From Candidatus Heimdallarchaeota archaeon (GTDB lineage Archaea > Asgardarchaeota > Heimdallarchaeia > Heimdallarchaeales > Heimdallarchaeaceae), in contig JABCTC010000006.1 of NCBI GenBank assembly GCA_018238545.1, forward strand, positions 1 through 64,000: a stretch of DNA of 64,000 bases. The letters are read 5' to 3'. Shown here piece after piece: positions 24,502 through 33,419 of this stretch (within the stretch, counting starts at the first letter, position 1; every line of letters begins with the position of its first letter). The notes below the pieces were generated by a model. That model was not told the DNA's origin. It saw only the letters and a program-made list of their open reading frames with translations, and searched no databases. The position numbers and the translations under genes were made by a program.

Positions 24502-24810
24502 ATGGAATATGTATATGCCGCACTAGTACTACATGAATTAGGAGAAAAAATTACACAAGCAAAAGTAAAAGGAATTCTTGAAGCTGCTGGCGCAACAGCA
24601 GATGATTCTCGTATCAAAGCTTTAGTAGCTGCTTTGAAAGAAGTTGATATCGAAGAAGCATTGAAAACAGCTGTTATGTCCGCCGCAGCTGCACCAGCCA
24701 CTGCTCCTGCAGGAGCAACAAAGGAAGCAGCCGCACCAGCAAAAAAAGAAAAAGTTAAAGAAGAACCTGAAGAAGATACTGACTTAGGCTTAAGCGCTTT
24801 ATTCGGATAA
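24502..24810 (+). CDS. rpl12: Ribosomal stalk protein L12 (P1)
   Basis: Dimeric stalk protein that recruits elongation factors. 'MEYVYAALVLHELGEKI' is the standard archaeal start, so ATG 24502 is preferred over GTG 24493. It has a helical dimerisation domain, an Ala-rich hinge ('AAAAPATAPAGATKEAAAP') and the acidic tail ending 'LGLSALFG', matching that of L10. Last gene of the operon; a T-rich run (24811-24835) follows as a likely terminator. Confidence 0.96.
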   Translation: MEYVYAALVLHELGEKITQAKVKGILEAAGATADDSRIKALVAALKEVDIEEALKTAVMSAAAAPATAPAGATKEAAAPAKKEKVKEEPEEDTDLGLSALFG

Positions 24811-24873
24811 TCTTTCTTTTCTTATTTTTTTCAGAAATTTCATTTTAAAATTTTTAAATTTTTATTATTCTTT

Positions 24874-25191
24874 CTAAGTTTTCTTTAAAAAATCGTTGAA
24901 TGCTTCAACTATGTCATTATATTCTTCTAATATTTCATAATCTCCCAAGGATTTAACATCTTTTTCTATAGTTAAATTAGAACTAAGAGATGCAATCCTT
25001 GATCTTCTTACTTGTCCTCGACCATCGATTGATATGATTAACGTATGATCTTCTGCATGCATCAGAACAAAATTAAACAGTTGACCGTCTCTTAATTCCT
25101 CTAATTGTTTTCTATCAATTCTACATTCTAGCATTCTACCGCATTTTTCACAGTTAAATGCCTTTATTATGAATTGGTTTTCCATTTCCAT
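24874..25191 (-). CDS. Small Cys-pair protein at the end of the GTPase operon
   Basis: 105 residues, family not recognised. One CxxC pair 'CEKCGRMLECRI' (about 14-25, third Cys nearby) sits at the N-terminus, followed by a beta-rich middle ('MHAEDHTLIISIDGRG') and a helical end. It starts 15 bp after the stop of the Ras-like GTPase gene and is the last gene of the five-gene operon, so it is probably a partner, for example an effector or a GTPase-binding beta domain. Cytoplasmic. Confidence 0.7.
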   Translation of the reverse strand: MEMENQFIIKAFNCEKCGRMLECRIDRKQLEELRDGQLFNFVLMHAEDHTLIISIDGRGQVRRSRIASLSSNLTIEKDVKSLGDYEILEEYNDIVEAFNDFLKKT

Positions 25192-25206
25192 TCTAGGTCA
25201 CTTTTT

Positions 25207-25803
25207 TTAAACATTAGAATATTTTGACAGTAGTTCTTCTGCTAAATTATCCTCTTTATTCACAATTTGATTGACCATATATTCAAATGGTTCAGAAACG
25301 TTAGCAGAAAAGAGACCACTTACTAAGAAATGTTTGCGTATATCATGTGTTTTCATAAAACTGTGAATATCTTCAACTGTTACTTCAACATTATCCAAAT
25401 CTAATTTGTTTCCAACTAAAATTTCAGGAATTTTAGGATAATAATGATTTTTAAGATAATTTCTAGTAAGTTCAACAAACTCACTAAGATCAAGTAGTGT
25501 TTCAATGTCTGTTACATCGTAAACATACATCACACCTTTGACTCCTCTCAGAAACACATCTATCATAAATCTGAACTGCCTTTGCCCAGCAAAATCCCAT
25601 ATCTGCAGAGTTACCGCTTTATCAAATTGTGCTATTCTCTTTATAGTAATATCGACTCCCTTAGTCATAGAAATTTCATTAGGGTCTGTCATTTCTCCTG
25701 TGTAACCTTTAGATATTGTTGTTTTACCAACAGATCCTAACCCAAGCACAGCAACTTTCAATATGTTCCCTTGGTTAGTGTTATGCGGTTGTCCAGCTAT
25801 CAT
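25207..25803 (-). CDS. Ras-like small GTPase
   Basis: A 198-residue Ras-superfamily GTPase. G1 'GLGSVGKTT' (21-29), G2 Thr at about 47, G3 'WDFAGQ' (69-74), G4 'GNKLD' (131-135), and a weak G5 near 'SGLFSANV'. Gln74 corresponds to the catalytic Gln61 of Ras. There is no C-terminal Cys for prenylation, so membrane attachment would need a partner. Many such GTPases occur in Asgard archaea. The operon also encodes a Roadblock/LC7 protein, the fold of bacterial MglB (a GAP of MglA) and of eukaryotic GTPase regulators, so this is probably its switch. Confidence 0.92.
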   Translation of the reverse strand: MIAGQPHNTNQGNILKVAVLGLGSVGKTTISKGYTGEMTDPNEISMTKGVDITIKRIAQFDKAVTLQIWDFAGQRQFRFMIDVFLRGVKGVMYVYDVTDIETLLDLSEFVELTRNYLKNHYYPKIPEILVGNKLDLDNVEVTVEDIHSFMKTHDIRKHFLVSGLFSANVSEPFEYMVNQIVNKEDNLAEELLSKYSNV

Positions 25804-25827
25804 TATATATCATATCCTAAAAAACAT

Positions 25828-27168
25828 TTAAAACACCACATTTTTTGTGGTATCTGTATTTTCACCAGCAACCATTCCATGTAGAGAAACAGCTGAAAAT
25901 ACTGGTTTATTTTTTATCACAGAAAATTCTCCTCCAGAATATAACGTTATGAATGGTACATCATTTCCAATTGCTTCTCTAATCATAACATTTTCTTTTT
26001 CAATTTTATCTCCTGCAATTAGCAATCTGTTGCTACAATTTACAAACATGCCAAAAAGTGGTTTTTCTATATTCTGGGATGCTTTCATAGCACACTCAAA
26101 AGCTGATTTTTGGATACCTGTTCCAGATTGAGTGAAGAAATCTGCATTAGTATTCTTCCTTTTTAACATTCTTTCTGGTATTGTAGTGACAACCCCATTC
26201 AAAATTGATTGACATATTGAAACATATGGTATATATTCTTCATCCTTTGAATTGAGTGCTGATAAGTATAATAACGAAGCATTAGCATATCGTGCAAAGG
26301 ATTCATTATATAGCTCCTCCGACATTCCAATAAGATCAAGAAATGCTTGACGAGCGGGTTCTTTGTTAATTTTCTGTACATATCCACTTGTAAGAAATTC
26401 TGAAACATCAAAATTGTTCAATTTTTGTGATTTGTCAAAAGCCCAATCAATGTCAAATTGCAACTTATCTGAGGAAAGAAACGTTCCAACCATTGCATCT
26501 TTTAGTACATTTGTTCCTTCAAACTGAAAACTTGTCCTCATGTCTAAATCGATGGTAGCTCCTCCAATTACATTATTGACACTATTTTCTGCAAGAATAC
26601 ATAGAATCTCATCTGCATAATTTGCTGTACCATATCCATTCTTACCCATGTTTTTGTTTATGATTTTTCCAATTAAATTGAACATTCCTTTGAATTTATG
26701 TGCGAAGAAAGTATCCAAAATTTTCATTTGTTCATATGCATCTGGTTCAAAGAAGGGCCCAGCTGCCAGAAACAATCCCATTTTATTTTTTTGTTCAATT
26801 TTCTTATGACAATCCAGAATGACTTTAGCGCCTTTTTTTGGATTTGTTCTAATATTAGAATAGGAGAAAGGGCTATGAACCTGAATATCATTAGATTTAA
26901 TTGCCATGACTGCGCATCCTTGTGTTGTTGGATACCCATTTGAGGTAGCAACTCCTGGAAATGTACCTCCAACTATATTTGATGTTCCACTTTCTTCACT
27001 TAATTTTGTGAGAGCTTCTTTGTAGGCTTGTTTACTTCTGTAATTTGGTGTAAAACCCACCAATAGGAAATCAGAAGTACCGTTCATATCACCAATTACA
27101 TCTTTTACTATATTTTTAGTTACTTGATGTATGGATCTATGGCTTGCAGTTCCTGTAGCTATTTTCAT
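25828..27168 (-). CDS. FIST-domain sensor protein
   Basis: A 446-residue protein with FIST N- and C-terminal domains: N-terminal 'FLLVGFTPNYRSKQAYKEAL' region, 'NIVGGTFPGVATSNG' (about 80-94), and a C-terminal half with 'GVVTTIPERM' and 'FGMFVNCSNR', ending 'FITLYSGGEFSVI'. FIST domains are sensory modules in signal-transduction proteins, thought to bind small ligands such as amino acids. There is no kinase or membrane helix attached. It lies between the Roadblock and GTPase genes, so the input may be passed to the GTPase. Start ATG 27168, 9 bp after the Roadblock stop. Confidence 0.85.
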   Translation of the reverse strand: MKIATGTASHRSIHQVTKNIVKDVIGDMNGTSDFLLVGFTPNYRSKQAYKEALTKLSEESGTSNIVGGTFPGVATSNGYPTTQGCAVMAIKSNDIQVHSPFSYSNIRTNPKKGAKVILDCHKKIEQKNKMGLFLAAGPFFEPDAYEQMKILDTFFAHKFKGMFNLIGKIINKNMGKNGYGTANYADEILCILAENSVNNVIGGATIDLDMRTSFQFEGTNVLKDAMVGTFLSSDKLQFDIDWAFDKSQKLNNFDVSEFLTSGYVQKINKEPARQAFLDLIGMSEELYNESFARYANASLLYLSALNSKDEEYIPYVSICQSILNGVVTTIPERMLKRKNTNADFFTQSGTGIQKSAFECAMKASQNIEKPLFGMFVNCSNRLLIAGDKIEKENVMIREAIGNDVPFITLYSGGEFSVIKNKPVFSAVSLHGMVAGENTDTTKNVVF

Positions 27169-27177
27169 ATAATCTCC

Positions 27178-27537
27178 TCACAAATTTGCTGAAATCAACA
27201 TTGATTTTCTTTTAGTTTCTATAGATAAAAGACTTAAATTAGCAGTTCCAGTTGCCAATGTTGTTAGAATTGTAACATTGTTAACCACAGAAAACAGAAC
27301 ACAGAAATTGTTCAATTCATAAGTTACCTTTGCTAGGTTGTTTGTTTTCATCTCAAGTGAAACTTTTTCCACATTAGCTTTGCACCATTGAATTGTTCTG
27401 AGAATATCATTGGAATGTCGTTCTTTAAATGCTGAATTGATAACGTTCCCATCTATTCGAAAAAGTATCGCGGCTTCAACATCATCTAAGTGTATTAAAT
27501 CAGACAACTCTGAGGATATCCCTGTGGCATCATTCAT
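27178..27537 (-). CDS. Roadblock/LC7-domain protein
   Basis: 119 residues with the Roadblock/LC7 pattern: helix, 'VEAAILFRIDGNVINSAF' strand pair (about 20-37), central helix, 'VTILTTLATGTANLSLL' strand and final helix. Roadblock proteins (MglB, Ragulator subunits) form dimers that regulate Ras-like GTPases. Its ATG overlaps the stop of the KaiC-like gene by 4 bp (ATGA-type coupling), and it precedes the FIST gene by 9 bp. Probably a GTPase regulator for the product of 25207-25803. Confidence 0.85.
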   Translation of the reverse strand: MNDATGISSELSDLIHLDDVEAAILFRIDGNVINSAFKERHSNDILRTIQWCKANVEKVSLEMKTNNLAKVTYELNNFCVLFSVVNNVTILTTLATGTANLSLLSIETKRKSMLISANL

Positions 27538-28460
27538 TTTTTTACCTCTTGAAGCATTTGAGGATTGGTTAATGCGTCCACAAGTTCAATTTTATCTCCC
27601 CTTTCTTGTCTATCATTAAGCAGATTTTTTGCTATTTGAGCAATGATTCTCTTTTTGGGGTCCTTATCCTTTGACATTTGTTTAACTTTCTTCATTAATT
27701 CACTATATCTAGTATCATAAACTAATGGTTCATTATATTCACCCTGAATTGAACTCGTATCAATAGCAACACCTGAACCATGAGCAAAATGCATTGGAAA
27801 AATGCCCTCATGATGGGCTGTTCTTCTAGACTTAACAATTTTACATGTTCTATTATATTTGCCTCCTAACCCAAGATTTTGAATGTGGACTACTGTGTCT
27901 GATAGATAAATTGGAACTCTTGTTTCTGTAGCACCAATATCTGTTTGTCCAAATGCATTAGGTTCTTCGACTGTTTGTAAAACAGTACCTAACGAACTTA
28001 GGTGCTGGTAAATTTTTGTTAGAACTTTTCTCTGTTCCTTTTCAGATGGAAATTCCCATAAAATTGGTGTAAGTGGGTCTAAAATGATTCTTGTGTGTCT
28101 AACATTTTTATGTTTAAGTTTTTGAGCTAAAGCAGGAAGTATATTAGTCATAAACTCAACGATTTTCTCGCTTTCCACAAGGTGTATGAGATCCGTAAAA
28201 TTCTGTGACACTTCTTTAATTCTTATCCCTAAAGATTCTGCCCCTGCAATGAGTTTAGCGGGTGTCTCTTCAAAGGACAAGTAAAGTGTATGATCTCCTT
28301 CAAGTAGGCCTTGGTAAATATAGGCTAGTGCGACAGTTGTTTTACCTGTACCACTGCTTCCTACAATGGAATTGATTGAATTTTTAATCATCCCACCTTG
28401 TAACAATACATCTAATCCTTCAATGCCTGAAGAAATTCTTTCAGTAATTGACATATTCAT
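27534..28460 (-). CDS. KaiC-like RecA-superfamily ATPase
   Basis: 308 residues, single KaiC/RadA-type ATPase domain. 'ISSGIEGLDVLLQGGM' (about 9-24) opens the domain. Walker A 'GSSGTGKTT' (34-42), 'LYLSFEETPAKL' (the KaiC EE motif) and Walker B-like 'RIILDPLTPI' follow, then 'KSRRTAHHEGIFPMHF' near residue 210. Single-domain KaiC-like proteins are frequent in archaea, often beside signalling genes. It is the first gene of the minus-strand operon with Roadblock, FIST, GTPase and Cys-pair protein. The divergent UFL1-like gene shares the upstream region (28461-28576). Confidence 0.9.
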   Translation of the reverse strand: MNMSITERISSGIEGLDVLLQGGMIKNSINSIVGSSGTGKTTVALAYIYQGLLEGDHTLYLSFEETPAKLIAGAESLGIRIKEVSQNFTDLIHLVESEKIVEFMTNILPALAQKLKHKNVRHTRIILDPLTPILWEFPSEKEQRKVLTKIYQHLSSLGTVLQTVEEPNAFGQTDIGATETRVPIYLSDTVVHIQNLGLGGKYNRTCKIVKSRRTAHHEGIFPMHFAHGSGVAIDTSSIQGEYNEPLVYDTRYSELMKKVKQMSKDKDPKKRIIAQIAKNLLNDRQERGDKIELVDALTNPQMLQEVKK

Positions 28461-28576
28461 CTATATTTTTATATGAAAAAGCTAAATAAACTCCACAATT
28501 TCCTTTAGGAATCAATTTGGTTTTATTTTCTAGCTAATCGAATTAAACACAATATTTTATAAAGAAATAGAAATAG

Positions 28577-29350
28577 ATGTTCTCGAGTATAATGACATCT
28601 CTCTTAGCCAAAATTAAAGAGTTATTCATCTCAAAAGAGAAAAAATTCATTATTGCCCTTCATGAAGCGCTAGAAAGTAAGAATTTTGTTAATTTAAAGA
28701 AAATCTCTTCTAAATTATCATTACAGCAAAGATATAACATAATCAATAAACTACAATCATCCAAAGAATTGCATGGTGTATTACTTGTTGAAAGAATGCT
28801 ATTTTTGTCTATTGATGAAGCTGATCTAACTGATTTGAAGGACAAAATAAAGAACATTGGAACAATTGAATTACCTGAACTAAAGGAACGATGGAAATTA
28901 AAAGATAATATTTTGGATAACCTCCTACAACACATTGAAAAAGGCGTAATGGGTGAAAAAGCCTTCTATACACACAGATATCTTCAACATCATTTTGTTG
29001 CTAATTTAACAAAAAATGATGAACATGATCTCATACAAATGAGCTCAAAACTTGGGCTAGACCCCTCTATAATACTGCCTTTTGTTCAAAAAATGATAGC
29101 TGAAGAAACAGTTTCTGGTGTGATAAAACAACAGCAATTTTTTGTAGATTCTGAATCCTTTGAAACTTCATTTTCTGAGTATCTTGAAGAAATAGAAGAG
29201 AATACAATAGAAAAAGAGTTCAGTGAGGTGGCTATAGAATTAGGCGTTTCATCTTCTGTGGTTGAAAAATATTTAGTGAAATACGTTGAGAGAGTACCTG
29301 GTCGCTTTGTTGTATATCCCCTTGAAAAGAAAGTAAGAATAAAAAGATGA
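28577..29350 (+). CDS. UFL1-like multi-winged-helix protein
   Basis: 257 residues. The layout and wording follow the N-terminal half of eukaryotic UFL1, the UFM1-protein ligase: 'LSLQQRYNIINKLQSSKEL' (about 46-64) parallels the first winged helix. 'GTIELPELKERWKLKDNILD' then 'FYTHRYLQHH' parallels 'ISELCKTYDLPGNFL...' then 'FTEAFVARHKARIR'. 'MSSKLGLDPSIILPFVQKMI' then 'SGVIKQQQFFVDSESF' parallels the segment before 'AVFVPDIYSRTQ'. No catalytic Cys is expected, since UFL1 is a scaffold-type E3. It is the first gene of a probable pair with the OSTC-like gene. Similarity judged by eye; a generic PCI/winged-helix protein is the alternative. Confidence 0.6.
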   Translation: MFSSIMTSLLAKIKELFISKEKKFIIALHEALESKNFVNLKKISSKLSLQQRYNIINKLQSSKELHGVLLVERMLFLSIDEADLTDLKDKIKNIGTIELPELKERWKLKDNILDNLLQHIEKGVMGEKAFYTHRYLQHHFVANLTKNDEHDLIQMSSKLGLDPSIILPFVQKMIAEETVSGVIKQQQFFVDSESFETSFSEYLEEIEENTIEKEFSEVAIELGVSSSVVEKYLVKYVERVPGRFVVYPLEKKVRIKR

Positions 29351-29493
29351 AGTATTACTGGGATTATTTTTTAATCTTTTTTCATTACATTAAACATTGT
29401 ATGCTTACATGCCATTTTTTACAATATCTTTTGTGGGTGTATTATCTGTCGAAATCTTTAAAATAGTGTGTTGTTTTCGAACGATAGATAAAA

Positions 29494-29919
29494 ATGGTAA
29501 AGAAGCTACCGTGGATTTTCCCCGGAATAAGAAGACCAAATTTCAGTTTACATCAAATTTCAATTAGACTACCTACAAGAATTCCTCGCAGTGTTCTTTA
29601 TATATTGATTTATGCTATTGTTTTCTACATTTTTGCTGGAGGAGCATATGACATTGTAAACAGTGAGACCCTTATTAGTATAGGATCAGATGGAAATTCA
29701 CCTGTATTTATTGCCCCTAATCAACATGCACAGTATCTAATAGAGGGGATTGTAGCAGGATTCGTTTTTTCATTTGCTGCGGCAAGTTTATACCTCTTTG
29801 AACATGCAACAAAATATGCTTTTGATGTAAATACAGCCCAAAAAGTTGAATTAATTGCAACAGTATTAGTGATTGTATGGTTTGTTGTTATTCTTTTGCT
29901 ATTTAATGCAAAAAGTTAG
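29494..29919 (+). CDS. OSTC/OST3-OST6-like membrane protein
   Basis: 141 residues, three membrane helices (about 33-52, 90-112, 118-137). The wording follows eukaryotic OSTC/DC2 and the C-terminal part of OST3/OST6: 'YIFAGGAYDIV' (OSTC has 'FLITGGIIYDVI'), then 'ISIGSDGNSPVF' (acidic-Gly turn), then 'HAQYLIEGIVAGFVFS' (OSTC has 'NGQYIMEGLASSFLF'). In eukaryotes these subunits tie oligosaccharyltransferase to the translocon; in archaea the role is open, but N-glycosylation or translocation at the cell membrane is likely. It lies 143 bp after the UFL1-like gene on the same strand. Confidence 0.75.
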   Translation: MVKKLPWIFPGIRRPNFSLHQISIRLPTRIPRSVLYILIYAIVFYIFAGGAYDIVNSETLISIGSDGNSPVFIAPNQHAQYLIEGIVAGFVFSFAAASLYLFEHATKYAFDVNTAQKVELIATVLVIVWFVVILLLFNAKS

Positions 29920-30142
29920 AATCTTTCTCTCCATCTTTTTCATATTTTATCATTAGATTTTTTCAATATGTCATTTTGTCTTCTTGTGTAGACACTATTT
30001 AGAACACTGAAAATTTGAGCTATAATTCTGTAAAATCCTTATTTGTAGAAAGATTTGTTACAATCTTTAAAATCACTTATAGTTTCAAATTATTACATCT
30101 ATATGGTGTGTCCTAGGCACTTCTGAAGCTTTTGTAAATAAT

Positions 30143-30772
30143 TCATGTCATGATTGTAACACCTTGAGATGATAGAACATAAAACATCTCTTGCTTTTCA
30201 TGCTTTGCTTTCCATAATTTTTTGTTAACATGTTCAAGCATGATGTTGATATCTGAGTAATTTGTTATGACGGAATTTGCAATAGGACGCACTATTTTGA
30301 GATTATTTTCTCTAAACACACTAACTTGATTGGTTAACACTATTGGTATGTTAAGTTTTCTACTAACCATCTGTAAATATGCCATTTGGAGAGATAATGA
30401 TTTATTCCATTTCATTTCATTCACATTTAGTGAACTGAATCTAAAATGATTAGTAAATCCGTTTATCCCAACAAAAAGGGGTTTTTCTTTCTTAAAGAAA
30501 CTATGCAATTTCATTATGATTCTTATTTGATTCGCTCTATCTACCACTCTTAAAAGCATTATATTTTCAAAATTAATTTCTTTTCCTAGAGTTATTTCTC
30601 GAAGCCTTCTGGCACTGAAATTTATTTCACAATCTAAAATTATTGCCTTTTTCCCTTTTTTTAACTTTTTACAAAGATGATAGAGAATTGTTGTTTTTCC
30701 AGAATTTGGAGGACCTGCTATATGTGTGATACCATCTGATACTATTGATTTTTCAAGAAAATTTGAAAGCAT
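30143..30772 (-). CDS. RadB-like RecA-family ATPase
   Basis: 209 residues, single RecA-type domain. Walker A 'GPPNSGKTT' (about 20-28), 'KKAIILDCEINFSARRL' (about 41-57), and 'NIPIVLTNQVSVF' (about 156-168), the conserved L2-proximal 'LTNQV' segment of RadA/RadB. It lacks the N-terminal helix-hairpin-helix of RadA, so it is RadB-like, a recombination accessory protein. Some key residues of the family are weakly conserved. Stand-alone gene on the minus strand. Confidence 0.75.
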   Translation of the reverse strand: MLSNFLEKSIVSDGITHIAGPPNSGKTTILYHLCKKLKKGKKAIILDCEINFSARRLREITLGKEINFENIMLLRVVDRANQIRIIMKLHSFFKKEKPLFVGINGFTNHFRFSSLNVNEMKWNKSLSLQMAYLQMVSRKLNIPIVLTNQVSVFRENNLKIVRPIANSVITNYSDINIMLEHVNKKLWKAKHEKQEMFYVLSSQGVTIMT

Positions 30773-30900
30773 AATTTAATCACATATTTTTATATCTACA
30801 CAAGATTAGTGCAGTTTATTTATATTAAACCCTTTACTAAAATGTTCTTATTTAATAACCAAAGGTTATTGGTTTAAAGCAGATAAAAACACGAACTAAT

Positions 30901-31134
30901 TTACACAACTAACATGTACAAAATCAGTGAGATAAGTATAAGCCCCACCCCTTTACTAATCGCAATCCCGTTCCATCTCCTTTCCTTGTAAAGAGTTGTT
31001 TTACTGGCTTTTTCAGTTGTAATCATAATCCCTATCCACATCCCTAGTTTTGCGATGTAGAATAATGCCACGGTGAGAATTGAAAGAAGGTTTTGGAAAA
31101 TATTATTACTAATGTCGGTAACCATCTGGATCAT
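30901..31134 (-). CDS. Small membrane protein, unknown
   Basis: 77 residues with two membrane helices ('LLSILTVALFYIAKLGMWIGI' region, about 16-37, and 'GVGLILISLILYMLVV' at the C-terminus) joined by a basic loop ('KASKTTLYKERRWNG'). No family recognised. It sits alone between the RadB-like and NAD synthetase genes on the same strand. Confidence 0.55.
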   Translation of the reverse strand: MIQMVTDISNNIFQNLLSILTVALFYIAKLGMWIGIMITTEKASKTTLYKERRWNGIAISKGVGLILISLILYMLVV

Positions 31135-31214
31135 TATGATATTTACATTAAATATTATATACTCAACAAAAAATCATACTAAAAACCCAACATCGAACTA
31201 TCCACTTATTCACA

Positions 31215-32000
31215 TTACTTTCTAGTTATCGAGAGTTTTTTTGGCATTCTTCTCTTGTGATGGCTTTTTGAGATAAGTTGTTTAATGCGTACAATTTGTT
31301 CGTCTTTTAACTGCAATTTTTTAGCTAGGAATTCTTCTTTCCTATTATTTTCCAACCCAATTAGAAATTTGTCAAGTTTTTCATAAGATACTCCGATTTC
31401 TTTCTCATCAGTTTGCCCTTTCCATAAACCTGCCGTTGGGGTTTTTGTAATAATTTTTTGGTTTACATCCAACTTTTCAGCGATTTTATACAGTTCTGTT
31501 TTATATAGCTCCCCTATTGGCCACATATCAGCTGCTAGATCACCAAATTTTGTCCCATAACCAATTGATATTTCGGATTTATTTGATGTTCCTGCTACCA
31601 GTTTATTATCAATATTTGCTATAGAATATAGAATTACCGCTCTAATTCTTGCTTTTAAATTCCCCTTAGCTAAAGCACTATCTTCAACATTTGGTAGTAA
31701 CTTAAATACACTATCAAGTGTTGGTGAAATTTTTATGATTCTTAAGGGAATGTTCAAATCATGAGCAACAGTTTGTGCATCCTCTGTATGAATGTTCTCT
31801 AACTCTTCCTCAGGTAAGTGAACTAAATCTACTCTCTCTTTCCCAAGCGCGATAGCTGATAAATGTGCGATAATTGCAGAATCAATTCCACCACTTAATC
31901 CTATAACTACTCCACTTGTTTGTGAATTATTTACTTCATCTTTAATAAATTGCACCGTCAAATCTATTATTTCACTATAATTCTTGATAAATTGAAACAT
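31215..32000 (-). CDS. nadE: NH3-dependent NAD+ synthetase
   Basis: Catalyses the last step of NAD+ synthesis: deamido-NAD+ plus ammonia and ATP. 261 residues, the short form without a glutaminase domain, so it uses free ammonia. The PP-loop 'SGGIDS' is at 36-41, followed by 'LAKGNLKARIRAVILYSIAN' and 'GTSNKSEISIGYGTKFGD', the typical substrate-binding segments, and 'ADMWPIGELYKTELYKIA'. ATG start at 32000; tRNA-Thr lies just upstream on the same strand. Confidence 0.96.
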   Translation of the reverse strand: MFQFIKNYSEIIDLTVQFIKDEVNNSQTSGVVIGLSGGIDSAIIAHLSAIALGKERVDLVHLPEEELENIHTEDAQTVAHDLNIPLRIIKISPTLDSVFKLLPNVEDSALAKGNLKARIRAVILYSIANIDNKLVAGTSNKSEISIGYGTKFGDLAADMWPIGELYKTELYKIAEKLDVNQKIITKTPTAGLWKGQTDEKEIGVSYEKLDKFLIGLENNRKEEFLAKKLQLKDEQIVRIKQLISKSHHKRRMPKKLSITRK

Positions 32001-32078
32001 GCTTTTACGTTCCTTAGAATTCGTAATAAATTCATTATTTTTAAATCTTAAGAAATGAAAAATCTCTGTAACTATTTT

Positions 32079-32154
32079 TGGAGCCTCGAAGGGGGATTGA
32101 ACCCCTGACCTTTACCTTACCAAGGTAACGCTCTACCAACTGAGCTATCGAGGC
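32079..32154 (-). tRNA. tRNA-Thr (GGU)
   Basis: Complete cloverleaf on the minus strand: acceptor GCCTCGA/TCGAGGC, D-arm with 'AGCTCAGTTGGTAGAGC', anticodon loop TTGGTAA (anticodon GGT), T-arm 'GGGGTTCAATCCCCC', discriminator T and encoded CCA. No intron. Confidence 0.95.
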
Positions 32155-32297
32155 TTGTTTAATAGAGTGCGACGACTGAAATTTTTAAAAGTTGTGTTTT
32201 ATGTAGAAGATTTATCCTTCTGATAAAATCCACAAAGGGCGAAAAGTCTAAATATACTATCTTTAAATTCCTAACAAATTAAGTGACTTGGGATATT

Positions 32298-33362
32298 ATG
32301 AAAAAGCGTTCATCTATGTTGCTATTTATCTATCTTTTTGCAATGACAAATCTATTTTTACCTATATCTATCAATGCCGATATTACTATTGAATATGTTA
32401 TAATGTACGATGAATATCATGGACAATTCTTTGATCGAGAATTAATGAGCACTGCTCTAAGCACACTTGATGAATTAGTGATATACAACAATGAAACCGA
32501 AGAAATAGTTGAAATCAAAATAACCCTGATATATAATAACGAAACAGAGTTCAATTCTACCAACCTTCAAGGTGTAGATTTACTCATAATGACAAATCCT
32601 GGGTTTGAAGAAGAAGACAATTTATCGCCTTCTGAAAGATTAGCTATTCTCGATTTTATGGAACTTGGAGGTTCTCTTTTTGCTTTATGCAATCCTTTAT
32701 CCTATGATGAAAATGTAACAGGAAATCCTGTAACCATTAATGCTTTACTTAATGAGAGAGATTCAGCATTAACTACTGCTCGATTACGAGCAAGTGCTAT
32801 TGCTAATTCTACTGTATTAGTTGATGATTTCTTCCATGTTTATGAAAATAACACTTTTCTTTCACTAACAAACTATGAAAGTGAGCATACAATCTTTGAG
32901 CAGGAAGTCGAAATCTCAAATTTAACAATCTATTCTGCTTCAATTGAATTGGGAAATGAACTTCAAGAGGATGCAATAGGTAGAACTCTTGAAACAACTT
33001 ACTCTATAGATGAATCTTATCATATATTCAGAGATCAAGCAGCAGGTTTTCTAACTTGGTTATTAACCCAAACCGTGGGTAACTCAAGATTTGTCATATC
33101 TGGTTCGACAATTATGTTTAGTGATTTCGAAATTGTTGAAGATGAAAAATGGATAGATCAAGAACAAAACTTGGACTTATGGAAGAATACAATTCTATGG
33201 CTTCTAAAATACACTCCTCATCCTGAATTACCTGCTTTACCTTTGCTACCTTTCTGGAGCTATGCTTTAATTGTGGTTGGTGTTTCAGTAGGGATTTTTG
33301 GATTTTCTGTTTTATTGTACAGATACCGCATTAGCAAGAAAACTGAATTTAAGGTAAAGTAA
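32298..33362 (+). CDS. Exported, C-terminally membrane-anchored protein, unknown
   Basis: The start is placed at ATG 32298, which gives a clean signal peptide (KKR then a hydrophobic run to about residue 27); an in-frame GTG at 32283 is less likely. About 354 residues. The exterior domain contains 'LLIMTNPGFEEEDNLSPSER' and 'ILDFMELGGSLFALCNPL', reminiscent of class I amidotransferase-like domains of DUF4350/GldG-type proteins, where a flexible 'sit on the membrane' sensor is proposed. It ends with a membrane helix ('FWSYALIVVGVSVGIFGFSV') and a short basic tail. Probable surface protein; function unknown. Confidence 0.65.
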   Translation: MKKRSSMLLFIYLFAMTNLFLPISINADITIEYVIMYDEYHGQFFDRELMSTALSTLDELVIYNNETEEIVEIKITLIYNNETEFNSTNLQGVDLLIMTNPGFEEEDNLSPSERLAILDFMELGGSLFALCNPLSYDENVTGNPVTINALLNERDSALTTARLRASAIANSTVLVDDFFHVYENNTFLSLTNYESEHTIFEQEVEISNLTIYSASIELGNELQEDAIGRTLETTYSIDESYHIFRDQAAGFLTWLLTQTVGNSRFVISGSTIMFSDFEIVEDEKWIDQEQNLDLWKNTILWLLKYTPHPELPALPLLPFWSYALIVVGVSVGIFGFSVLLYRYRISKKTEFKVK

Positions 33363-33419
33363 GTGATATTGTTTTAACAATAAAAAGTGGAGTATAAATA
33401 TTCAATTTTACTTAGTTTA

